Below, piece after piece: positions 1 through 7,371 of a DNA stretch of 24,548 bases; positions within the stretch are counted from its first letter, which is position 1; the number at the start of each line of letters is the position of its first letter. Made by a program: the position numbers and the translations under genes. Source of the stretch: Anaerolinea sp. (lineage in GTDB: Bacteria > Chloroflexota > Anaerolineae > Anaerolineales > Villigracilaceae); assembly GCA_020720965.1 (NCBI GenBank), contig DYNS01000006.1:1-24548 (forward strand). Direction: 5' to 3'. Under the pieces are notes generated by a model, which ran no database searches, was not told the DNA's origin, and saw only the letters and a list, made by a program, of their open reading frames with translations.

Positions 1-106
1 CCGGTTGGTTGACCATGCCCGAAAAGCCAAACGCCGCGCTGCGAATGGCTTCGGCGGCGAAGAGATTCATCTGTGCGATGCGGGAGGGGGAGGGGGGTTT
101 CTTCAT
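1..106 (-). CDS. Partial gene downstream of cheA, possibly CheC/CheX-like chemotaxis protein
   Basis: Only the first 35 codons are inside the window; the gene runs off the left edge on the minus strand. From the ATG at 106 the protein reads MKKPPSPSRIAQMNLF, then AAEAIRSAAFGFSGMVNQP. The second part resembles the first helix of CheC-type phosphatases (pattern 'AGNAATALSQMLGRPV'), but this is too short to prove a family. The ATG lies 13 nt beyond the cheA stop codon. Another ATG in a different frame overlaps that stop (ATGA at 122-119) but gives an Arg/Ser-rich product unlike a real protein. An internal ATG (residue 13) is also possible. Position after cheA in the same direction supports a chemotaxis role; CheW or another adaptor is not excluded. 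Confidence 0.45.
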   Translation of the reverse strand, partial: MKKPPSPSRIAQMNLFAAEAIRSAAFGFSGMVNQP

Positions 107-118
107 GGGCGCTTTCTT

Positions 119-1756
119 TCATAACCCCGCGCGTTTGAAGAGTCCAAAGACATCCACAATCAGGGCGACCTGCCCATCGCCCAAAATGGCGGCGCTGGAA
201 ATTCCGGCAAGTTCGCCTACCAACGCACCCAGAGGTTTGACGATGACTTCTTCTTCTCCGAGCAGGGCATCCACCATCAGACCCAGGCGCTGCTTGCCGG
301 TCTGAACGACTACCGCGTACACCTGCCGGGTTTGGCGGGCAGGCGGCGAGCCGAAGATTTCTGCCAGGCTTGCCAAGGGCAGGACGCTGTTCCGTAAAAC
401 GGTGACAGGTTTTTGGTCCAGTTGCTGAATGTCGGCGGAATCTAACCGCAGGGTTTCGGTAATCATCACCAGCGGGATGGCGTAAATGGTCTGTTCCACC
501 CGTACCAGCAGGGCGGGGATGATGGCGAGGGTGAGGGGCAGGATGATGTGGAAGGCGGTTCCCTCCCCTGGGCGGGTTTCCACCCGAATGGAGCCGTTGA
601 CCCGCTGAATGTTGGCGCTGACAATGTCCATGCCCACGCCCCGCCCGGAAATATCGGTGACGCGGGCGGAGGTGGAAAGTCCCGGCAGGAACATCAGGTC
701 GGTGGCTTGTTGGGGGCTAAGGTTGGCGGCTTCTTCGGGGGAGAGCAGACCTTTGGCGATGGCTTGCTGTTTTAGGGCTTCTCCGTTTACGCCGCCGCCG
801 TCATCCTGCACGGTGATGAGGATGCTGCCTTGTTCGTGCCGGGCGCAAAGCCGAATTTTGCCCCGCTCTGGTTTTCCGGCGGCGCGGCGCAAGGCGGGGG
901 GTTCTATGCCATGGTCTACGGCATTGCGGAGCAGGTGAATGAGGGGGTCGTTAATTTCCTCGATGATGGAGCGGTCTATTTCGGTTTCTTCGCCTTCCAG
1001 CGCCAGGTCTATGGATTTGTTCACTTTTTGCGCCATGTCGTGTACCATGCGCGGGAATTTGGCAAAGACGTTGGAGACGGGCAGCATTCGTATTCGCATC
1101 ACTTCTTCTTGCAGTTGGTCGGTGATGCGCCCCAGGTGAGTGATGGTTTCGTTAATTTGGTCGTAGTTGCTGTTAAGGCGGGTGAGGCGGCTGTGAATGC
1201 GCTTCAGGCGGTTGCGGTCGGTTATCAGCTCTCCCACCAGGTTCATCAGGTTGTTCAGGCGTTCCACGTTGGTTCGCACGGTCAGGTCGGCGCTGCGCCT
1301 GCCGTTGTTGCGATTCTGAAAGGCGGGGGCGGGCGGGTTGGGTTCTTCTGGCGGGGCGAGGGGGTTTTGCAAAAAGGTAAGCAGCGCCTGGGCGTTTTCC
1401 TGCGCTGGGGCGGCGCAGGTTTGCCCGCTTTCCACCTCGCCGCGCAGTTCCCGCAGGGTATCCACCGTTTGCAGGCAAAGGCGAATGAGGGCGGGGCTGA
1501 CCGGCAGGCTGTTCTTCCTTAATCCGTCCAGAGCGGTTTCCAGGGCATGGGTGAGTTCCGTCATGCGGGTATGACCAATCATCCCGCTCATGCCTTTGAT
1601 GGTGTGTGCAGAGCGGAAGATGCTTTGCAACAGGTCTGGGTCGCGGCTGCCGCCTTCCAACTGCAACAGAATATCCTCCAGCGATTGCAAATGTTCGTCC
1701 GCTTCCGCCAGGAAAATGGGCAATTCTTCGGGGCTGATGTCAAATTGAATTTGCAT
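119..1756 (-). CDS. cheA: CheA-type chemotaxis histidine kinase
   Basis: This 545-residue hybrid histidine kinase would autophosphorylate and pass phosphate to a CheY-like regulator, acting in the cytoplasm in complex with chemoreceptors and CheW. The Hpt domain (about 1-110) carries the phosphorylatable His51 in 'SAHTIKG'. A proline-rich linker follows (about 130-155). The dimerisation helices (about 160-235, 'LNNLMNLVGELITDRNRL') lead to the HATPase domain with N box Asn278 ('HLLRNAVDHG'), DDGGG (318-322) and GRGVGMD (371-377). A CheW-like domain closes the protein (about 410-540). A separate CheY-binding P2 domain is not apparent; E. coli CheA has about 650 residues. I chose the ATG at 1756 because the protein begins directly with the Hpt helix; the 29 residues available upstream do not look like part of it. 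The partial gene downstream starts just past its stop. Confidence 0.93.
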   Translation of the reverse strand: MQIQFDISPEELPIFLAEADEHLQSLEDILLQLEGGSRDPDLLQSIFRSAHTIKGMSGMIGHTRMTELTHALETALDGLRKNSLPVSPALIRLCLQTVDTLRELRGEVESGQTCAAPAQENAQALLTFLQNPLAPPEEPNPPAPAFQNRNNGRRSADLTVRTNVERLNNLMNLVGELITDRNRLKRIHSRLTRLNSNYDQINETITHLGRITDQLQEEVMRIRMLPVSNVFAKFPRMVHDMAQKVNKSIDLALEGEETEIDRSIIEEINDPLIHLLRNAVDHGIEPPALRRAAGKPERGKIRLCARHEQGSILITVQDDGGGVNGEALKQQAIAKGLLSPEEAANLSPQQATDLMFLPGLSTSARVTDISGRGVGMDIVSANIQRVNGSIRVETRPGEGTAFHIILPLTLAIIPALLVRVEQTIYAIPLVMITETLRLDSADIQQLDQKPVTVLRNSVLPLASLAEIFGSPPARQTRQVYAVVVQTGKQRLGLMVDALLGEEEVIVKPLGALVGELAGISSAAILGDGQVALIVDVFGLFKRAGL

Positions 1757-1895
1757 AAAATTCTCGCAGGGCAGGCATCTTTGCTTCACAAGATAGCACC
1801 GCCTTGCCCCGGCTTCTGTAAATGTGCCGTAAAGACAAACCAAAAAAGGGGTAAAAATCCCCGCTGCCTCTTACGTTGGTTTAACGCCCTTTGGG

Positions 1896-1901
1896 TACAA
1901 T
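1896..1901 (+). promoter_or_regulatory. Possible -10 element of htpG
   Basis: TACAAT lies 35 nt before the htpG start, in the 180-nt gap between the divergent cheA and htpG genes. No convincing -35 box is seen at normal spacing (TTGGTT at 1876 is only 14 nt away). I see no CIRCE-type inverted repeat in this gap, so heat-shock control by HrcA is not indicated. Confidence 0.25.
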
Positions 1902-1936
1902 GCCTCCATTCCAAATTTCCCTGCCGGAGACACACC

Positions 1937-3802
1937 ATGACCGATTCCCCTTCCTCTGCCCAAACCTTCACCTTCAAAGCCGAAACCAAACAACTGCTCA
2001 ACATCCTCATCCATTCCCTTTACAAAGACCGGGAGGTCTTTTTGCGGGAACTGCTTTCCAACGCCTCGGATGCTCTCAACCGCCTGCGCTTTACCATGCT
2101 CACCGAGCAAAACGTGCTGGACAAAGAAACCCCCCTCGCCATTCGCATCCACGTCGATAAGGATGCCCGCCTGTTGACGATAGAAGACAGCGGTATTGGC
2201 ATGACCCGCCAGGAACTGATGGACAGCCTGGGGACGATTGCCCAATCGGGTGCGCGTAAGTTTATGCAAGCCGCCCAACAAACCAACACCGAATTTTCCC
2301 GCCTCATTGGTCAATTTGGGGTTGGGTTTTACTCGGTCTTCATGGTGGCAGATTGGGTGCGAGTCACCTCCCGCTCTTACAAGCCGGAAGAAAGCGCCGC
2401 CTCCTGGTACGCCACCGGCGAAGACGAATATCAGATAGAAGCGGCGGAAATGCCCTCGCGCGGCACCAAAATCGAAATCCACCTGAAGGAAGATGCCGAA
2501 GAGTTTGCCGAAGAATACCGGCTGCGAAACATCATCCAAAAACACTCCGACTACATCGGCTTCCCCATCACCCTGGGGGCGGAGGAAAAACCCATCAACA
2601 AACAGACCTCCCTCTGGCGCACCCCTCGCAGCGAAATCACTCCGGAGCAATACCAGGACTTCTATCGCCAGCAAACCCTGGAGTTTGAAGAACCCCTCCT
2701 CAGCCTGCACAGCGTCAGCGATGCCCCGGTGCAGTTATATGCTCTTTTGTTTGTGCCAGCCAAAGGCGAGCGCGGCGTTTTCTCCCTCCGCAAAGAGGAC
2801 GGGCTAAAACTCTACTCCCGCAACATCCTCATAGACGAATACAACAAAGACCTGCTGCCAGAATACCTGCGCTTTGTGCAAGGCGTAGTTGATTCGGAAG
2901 ACCTGCCCCTCAACGTCTCCCGTGAAACCGTGCAATCCAGCGGACTGATGCCCCGCCTGAAGAAAGTCGTCACTAACGCTCTCTTCAAAGAGTTGGAAGC
3001 CCTCGCCAAAAACGACCCCGAAAAATACCAAACCTTCTGGCTGGAATTTGGCAACTACCTGAAACAAGGCATTGCCAGCAACGCCGCCGAAACCGAGAAA
3101 ATACAATCCCTCCTGCGCTTTCACACCACCCAGCAGCCCGAAACCTGGTCCTCGCTGGAAGAATACACCGCCCGAATGCCGGAAAGCCAAAAAACCATCT
3201 ACTACCTGGTGGGCGAAGACCTGCAAACCCTGCGCCAAAGCCCGCATCTGGATGCCTTCACTGCCCAAAATATCGAAGTCCTGTTGCTGACCGATGCAAT
3301 GGACTCGTTTATGCTGATGGGTCTGCACCAATACAAAGACTACCCCCTGCAGAGCGCCTCTACCGCCGACCTGCCGGAATCTCCCGCCGCCCCGGATGCT
3401 CCCGCCCCGGAAAAAATGCCCGAACCAGACCTGGAAAGCCTCCTCGCCCGCTTTAGAGAAACCCTGGGCGAAAAAGTGCAGGAAGTGCGCCCCAGCGCCC
3501 GCCTCTCTCAATCGCTTGCCCGGCTTGTAGACCCGGAAGGAGCGCCCAACCCGGAACTTCAGCGGGTGTATAAATACCTGGGCAAAGAGTTTGAAACATC
3601 CAAAAAGATTTTGGAACTCAATCCCGCTCACCCCCTGCTAAAAAGCCTGCCCAACCTGGCGCAAAACCCCGGCTTGCAAACCCTGCTCATCGAACAGATT
3701 TACGAAAGCGCCCTGCTCGCCGAGGGGCTGCACCCCAACCCCGCCGGAATGGTGGAAAGGGTGCAAAAAATTATGGAAGCCGCCCTGCAAGCCAACGCCT
3801 GA
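1937..3802 (+). CDS. htpG: Molecular chaperone HtpG (bacterial Hsp90)
   Basis: This is the bacterial Hsp90, an ATP-driven homodimeric cytoplasmic chaperone. The 621 residues match the usual length (E. coli about 624). The N-terminal GHKL ATPase domain shows 'LRELLSNASDALNRLRF' (Glu38 and Asn42, catalytic and Mg-binding region), 'EDSGIGMT' and the lid motif 'GQFGVGFYS'. The middle domain has the conserved 'LPLNVSRE' segment, and the C-terminal dimerisation domain extends to the end. An acidic, Ala/Pro-rich stretch near residue 480 ('PESPAAPDAPAPEKMPEP') is a variable linker. The reading frame is open for 130 codons upstream, but the family N-terminus and GGAGA at 1926-1930 fix the ATG at 1937. 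It is transcribed away from cheA and followed by a strong hairpin, so it is probably a single-gene unit. Confidence 0.97.
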   Translation: MTDSPSSAQTFTFKAETKQLLNILIHSLYKDREVFLRELLSNASDALNRLRFTMLTEQNVLDKETPLAIRIHVDKDARLLTIEDSGIGMTRQELMDSLGTIAQSGARKFMQAAQQTNTEFSRLIGQFGVGFYSVFMVADWVRVTSRSYKPEESAASWYATGEDEYQIEAAEMPSRGTKIEIHLKEDAEEFAEEYRLRNIIQKHSDYIGFPITLGAEEKPINKQTSLWRTPRSEITPEQYQDFYRQQTLEFEEPLLSLHSVSDAPVQLYALLFVPAKGERGVFSLRKEDGLKLYSRNILIDEYNKDLLPEYLRFVQGVVDSEDLPLNVSRETVQSSGLMPRLKKVVTNALFKELEALAKNDPEKYQTFWLEFGNYLKQGIASNAAETEKIQSLLRFHTTQQPETWSSLEEYTARMPESQKTIYYLVGEDLQTLRQSPHLDAFTAQNIEVLLLTDAMDSFMLMGLHQYKDYPLQSASTADLPESPAAPDAPAPEKMPEPDLESLLARFRETLGEKVQEVRPSARLSQSLARLVDPEGAPNPELQRVYKYLGKEFETSKKILELNPAHPLLKSLPNLAQNPGLQTLLIEQIYESALLAEGLHPNPAGMVERVQKIMEAALQANA

Positions 3803-3847
3803 GATTGGCTGTAGCAGGGGAAAAGCCTCTCACCCATCTGCTCTAAA

Positions 3848-3878
3848 AAACACCCTCTCCACGTCGGGGAGGGTGTTT
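3848..3878 (+). terminator. Hairpin terminator after htpG
   Basis: AAACACCCTCTCC (3848-3860) pairs with GGGGAGGGTGTTT (3866-3878) around the 5-nt loop ACGTC. This is 13 pairs with one G-T wobble. An A-run precedes the stem and T residues end it, so it could work on either strand, although the T-tract is short. It sits 45 nt after the htpG stop and 21 nt before the next gene. Confidence 0.65.
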
Positions 3879-3899
3879 ACACAAGTGCAAGGAGAATCG

Positions 3900-4436
3900 A
3901 TGAATCTGAGTCCCTACCACCCCAACCAGACCCAAGAAATTCAAAACCTTTTTACGGCGGTTTTCACCGCATCCGAAGGGCAGTCCGAAGGTATTCTAAT
4001 TGGAACCCTGGCGTATGAACTCATCACCCAGACGGAGGAGAAAGACCTGCGCGGATTTGTTGCCACTGAAGCGGAAAAAATAGTCGCCTGCATTTTCTTC
4101 AGCCGCCTTACTTTTGAGAGTGATATTCGTGCCTTCATCCTATCCCCGGTTGCGGTACATACCGAATATCAGGGAAAAGGTATTGGGCAGCAGTTGATTC
4201 GCTACGGAATAGAGCAGATGAAGGCGGAGGGGGTTCAGCTGCTGATGACCTATGGCAACCCGAATTACTATGTCAAAGTTGGCTTTCATCCGGTGCAGGA
4301 AGATGTCATCCCGGCTCCTTTGCGCCTCGCTTATCCAGAAGGCTGGCTTGCTCAATCCCTGGTTAGCCCTTCGGTGCAGCCTATTCCAGGTGCATCCTCT
4401 TGCGTAAAAGCCCTGAGCAAACCGGAATATTGGTAA
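3900..4436 (+). CDS. GNAT family N-acetyltransferase (YhbS-like)
   Basis: This 178-residue protein has the Gcn5-related acetyltransferase fold, which moves an acetyl group from acetyl-CoA to an amine. The acetyl-CoA-binding motif A is clear: 'LSPVAVHTEYQGKGIGQQLI' with the Q/R-x-x-G-x-G/A pattern at 91-96. The later 'NPNYYVKVGFHPV' is typical of the YhbS group (COG3153). The substrate is unknown. The ATG at 3900 is preferred over an upstream in-frame GTG at 3873 because AAGGAG (3889-3894) sits 5 nt before it and the GTG lies inside the terminator stem. It is probably transcribed alone. A 237-nt spacer follows. Confidence 0.85.
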   Translation: MNLSPYHPNQTQEIQNLFTAVFTASEGQSEGILIGTLAYELITQTEEKDLRGFVATEAEKIVACIFFSRLTFESDIRAFILSPVAVHTEYQGKGIGQQLIRYGIEQMKAEGVQLLMTYGNPNYYVKVGFHPVQEDVIPAPLRLAYPEGWLAQSLVSPSVQPIPGASSCVKALSKPEYW

Positions 4437-4480
4437 AAGGAAACTCCTCTGCTCCGAACAATCCATCCGCACAAAAAACA

Positions 4481-4494
4481 TGAAACCGGTTTCA
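4481..4494. promoter_or_regulatory. Perfect 14-bp palindrome, candidate operator
   Basis: TGAAACCGGTTTCA is an uninterrupted self-complementary 14-mer in the spacer upstream of the B12-sensor operon. It is followed at 4493-4504 by a looser inverted repeat, CACT-TTAC-AGTG. Such symmetry suits a dimeric DNA-binding protein, but no regulator can be assigned. Confidence 0.35.
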
Positions 4495-4549
4495 CTTTAC
4501 AGTGTCTGGACAACTGCCCCATTCAGGCAGATGCCCCCGCCTTTTGTTA

Positions 4550-4555
4550 TATAAT
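4550..4555 (+). promoter_or_regulatory. Possible -10 element of the B12-sensor operon
   Basis: A consensus TATAAT lies in an AT-rich patch (TTTTGTTATATAATTTTG) 118 nt before the start at 4674. No TTGACA-like box is seen 16-18 nt upstream, so an activator could be needed or the match is chance. A start here would give a leader of about 110 nt, long enough for folding. Confidence 0.35.
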
Positions 4556-4673
4556 TTTGCTACCCGAAAGCGGATTTTTCATTACCCCCACTTCTCTCTA
4601 GCCCAAAAAACCGCCAGGGACTCGAAATTCTGAAGTTTTTTCCACTCCATGCAGGTTAAGAAAGGCGGTTGCC

Positions 4674-5780
4674 ATGGCTGACCTATGGCAGGAAACAGGT
4701 CTGTTGCTGGAAAAGCAGGCGGGAGATTGGGCATACCAGATTGCAGCGCGACAATATGAGGCAAGGGGTACGTGCGCCTCCACGCTGCAAAGCGAAAAAA
4801 GCGTCCGCGATATTCAATATCACCTTGCATATCTCTCGCAAGCCATGCGTTGCAACTCCCCTCTCCTCTTTGCGGAGTACAACGCCTGGTGTAACACCCT
4901 TTTTCATCACCTCGGCTTTTCCGACCAGGTATTGCCTCAGACTTTGCAATCCATGCGCCAGGTTTTTGCTCATCACCTGCCGTTTGCCCAGGCGGAGGCG
5001 CTTTTAACCTTTATGGATGAAGCCGAACAGCAGGCTCTGGCGCTCTCTCCCGCCGAGCCTCCCACCTTTCTCCCGGAGGGTGCGCCCCTGCTGGAGATTG
5101 CCCGCGCCTATCTTGCTGCCTTGCTTGCCCGCCAACATGCCCGCGCAAGAGAAATCATTTTTGACGCTCTTCGTCAGGGGGTGGAGATTCGCCTTCTATA
5201 CTTGCAGGTTTTTCAGCCGGTGCAGCGCGAAATTGGGCGGCTCTGGCATCTCCATCGCATTAGCGTAGCCCAGGAACACTCCGCCACTGCCATTACCCAG
5301 GTGGTGATGGCACAGTTGTATCCTTACCTCTTCTCCAACCCCGCGCCCCGGCGTGGAAAGTCGGTGGTTGTTGCCTGTGTGGGCGGGGAACTGCACGAGC
5401 TGGGGGCGCGTATGTTGGCAGATTTTTTTGAAATGGACGGCTGGGATAGTCACTTTTTGGGCGCAAATACCCCATCCCCAAGCATACTCGAAACCGTAGA
5501 AGCCGAATCACCAGAGTACCTGTGCGTTTCCGTCACCAACCCCATGAACGTAGGCGCGGCGGCACAGGTCATCTCCCTGTTGCAAAACTCCTCTCATGCC
5601 CGAAAAACCCGCGTGATGGTGGGGGGCTACCCGTTCAACCTCGTCCCTGGGCTATGGAGGCAAATCCACGCCGATGCCTACGCCCCGGATGCCCTCGCCG
5701 CCCTGGAAGTTGCCCGTCATTTCCTGCCCGAAAATGGAGCCATCCGCTATGATTCAGCCGCCGCCCTTCAGCCAGGATGA
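4674..5780 (+). CDS. CarH-like cobalamin-binding sensor protein without a DNA-binding domain
   Basis: This 368-residue protein probably senses cobalamin, and through it light. A helical N-terminal domain (about 1-130, unassigned) is followed by a B12-binding four-helix cap (about 135-220) and a Rossmann-like B12-binding domain (about 228-350). The Rossmann domain has the E-x-H-x-x-G signature 'ELHELG', where His241 is the expected lower cobalt ligand. In the cap, 'RLWHLHRISVAQEH' places Trp191, His192, Glu201 and His202 at the same mutual spacing as Trp131, His132, Glu141 and His142 of Thermus CarH (numbers from memory). Those residues cap adenosylcobalamin and capture cobalt after light exposure. 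No MerR helix-turn-helix is present, so output must go through partners. The next gene starts inside its last codons, implying translational coupling. A corrinoid methyl carrier is a less likely alternative because no methyltransferase is nearby. Confidence 0.82.
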   Translation: MADLWQETGLLLEKQAGDWAYQIAARQYEARGTCASTLQSEKSVRDIQYHLAYLSQAMRCNSPLLFAEYNAWCNTLFHHLGFSDQVLPQTLQSMRQVFAHHLPFAQAEALLTFMDEAEQQALALSPAEPPTFLPEGAPLLEIARAYLAALLARQHARAREIIFDALRQGVEIRLLYLQVFQPVQREIGRLWHLHRISVAQEHSATAITQVVMAQLYPYLFSNPAPRRGKSVVVACVGGELHELGARMLADFFEMDGWDSHFLGANTPSPSILETVEAESPEYLCVSVTNPMNVGAAAQVISLLQNSSHARKTRVMVGGYPFNLVPGLWRQIHADAYAPDALAALEVARHFLPENGAIRYDSAAALQPG

Positions 5781-7371
5781 CTTTGACGAGATAACCCGCC
5801 TCAACAATCAGTTGGTCAACATGCAGCGCCAACTGGCAAAACGCAACGCCGAGCTGCTGCGTCTGAAGAACAACCTGGAAGAGATGGTACAAACCCGTAC
5901 CGCCGCCCTTAGGGAGGAACTACAGCAAAAAGCCCGCACGCAAGAAACCCTCAGCCAGGTTCGCGCCCGGCTGGAGACGATTTTTCGGGTTTCGCCGTTG
6001 GCGGTAATGCTTTTGGATAACAGAGGCAGGGTTCAGTTGTGGAATCCCGCGGCGGAGCGCATCTTTGGTTGGTCGGCGGAAGAAATCATCGGTAAGCCGA
6101 ATCCAATCGTCCCACCCCATAAAGAAGAGGAATACCGCGCCCTGAGCGAGCGGGTACAACAGGGTGAGACTTTGGTAGAGCAGGAAGCCCTGCGTCAGCG
6201 CAAGGACGGCAGCCCGGTAACGGTTTCCATCTCCTCCGCCGCCATTTTTGATTCGGAAGGCAGCCTTACCGGGCGCATGGCAATCTTTGCCGATATTACC
6301 CAGCGCAAACAAACCGAACTTGCCCTGCAAGAGAGCGAAGAAAAATTCCGTAGCGTCATTGCCCAGGCAAATGACGGCATTCGCCTGGTGGACGAAAACG
6401 GACTGATTTGTGAGTGGAACCAGGCGATGGAGCGTATTACCGGGCAAAAACGGGCAGACGTGATGAGAAAACCCTTTCCGCAGGTCAGTTTACTCAACCT
6501 GCCCCAATCCCTGCGTACCCCGGAGCGTGTGCAGGCGTTTAAGACCCTCATCCAAAAATACTTGCAACCTGGGCAGGAAATCCCCATTTTTGCCCAAACC
6601 GAATACGAAATAGAGCACGTGGACGGTTCCCGCCGGGTTGTGCAGACCACCGTTTCCAAAATTAGCACCTCCCACGGCGTTCTGGTTTGCGGCATCCTGA
6701 GAGATGTAAGCGAACTGAAGCAGCGCCAGGATGAACTAAACCTTGCCAACCAGGAACTCGCCCGTGCTTACGACCTGACCCTGGAAGGCTGGGCGCGCGC
6801 CCTGGAGATGCGCGAACACGAAACTGCCGGGCATAGCAAACGGGTGATGGAACTGACTCATCGCCTGGGCGAAAAAATGGGATTGACACCTCAGGCGTTA
6901 GCGCACCTCAAACGCGGCGCTCTTCTGCACGATATTGGCAAAATGAGCATCCCCGATTCCATCTTGCTCAAACCCGGCAAACTCACCCCGCAAGAGTGGC
7001 AGGTGATGAAACTGCACCCCCAACATGCCTACGACATGCTCTCCGCCATCCCCTACCTGCAACCCGCGCTGGATGTACCCTACTGTCATCACGAGCGATG
7101 GGATGGTTCCGGCTACCCGCGTGGCTTGCGCGGCGAAGAAATTCCCTTCTCTGCCCGCATTTTTGCAGTAGTAGATGTTTGGGACGCGCTGACGATGGAC
7201 CGTCCCTACCGCTCCGCCTGGAGCGAGCAAGAAACATGCGCTTACCTCCAACAAGAAGCCGGAAGCCTCTTCGACCCGGCGGTTGTCTCTGCTTTTGTAA
7301 AGATGAGACAGGAAGAACAAGCCGCCCCGTATGGCATTACAATACCCTCATGCCCTCCCCCGTCCTGCTGA
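5749..7371 (+). CDS. PAS-PAS-HD-GYP domain protein (probable c-di-GMP phosphodiesterase)
   Basis: This 540-residue cytoplasmic signalling protein has no membrane segment. A coiled coil (about 15-70) leads into PAS domain 1 (about 72-190), PAS domain 2 (about 195-325) and an HD-GYP domain (about 340-520). The HD-GYP catalytic set is complete: His362, His394-Asp395 ('LLHDIGK'), His423, His447-His448 ('CHHERWDGSGYPRGL'), GYP at 455-457 and Asp476 ('VVDVWDALTMDRPYR'). The family hydrolyses cyclic di-GMP at a di- or tri-metal centre. The ATG at 5749 has GGAG at 5736-5739; an ATG at 5734 is also possible. Either start lies inside the end of the B12-sensor gene, and the stop overlaps the start of the next gene. 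Input could therefore come from the B12 sensor and output could go to the regulator downstream. Confidence 0.93.
   Translation: MIQPPPFSQDDFDEITRLNNQLVNMQRQLAKRNAELLRLKNNLEEMVQTRTAALREELQQKARTQETLSQVRARLETIFRVSPLAVMLLDNRGRVQLWNPAAERIFGWSAEEIIGKPNPIVPPHKEEEYRALSERVQQGETLVEQEALRQRKDGSPVTVSISSAAIFDSEGSLTGRMAIFADITQRKQTELALQESEEKFRSVIAQANDGIRLVDENGLICEWNQAMERITGQKRADVMRKPFPQVSLLNLPQSLRTPERVQAFKTLIQKYLQPGQEIPIFAQTEYEIEHVDGSRRVVQTTVSKISTSHGVLVCGILRDVSELKQRQDELNLANQELARAYDLTLEGWARALEMREHETAGHSKRVMELTHRLGEKMGLTPQALAHLKRGALLHDIGKMSIPDSILLKPGKLTPQEWQVMKLHPQHAYDMLSAIPYLQPALDVPYCHHERWDGSGYPRGLRGEEIPFSARIFAVVDVWDALTMDRPYRSAWSEQETCAYLQQEAGSLFDPAVVSAFVKMRQEEQAAPYGITIPSCPPPSC

Noticed and set aside
1547..1936. 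130-codon open extension upstream of htpG in the same frame
   Set aside because: It runs antisense to the cheA Hpt region, has no similarity to Hsp90, and the GGAGA-preceded ATG at 1937 gives the standard HtpG length.
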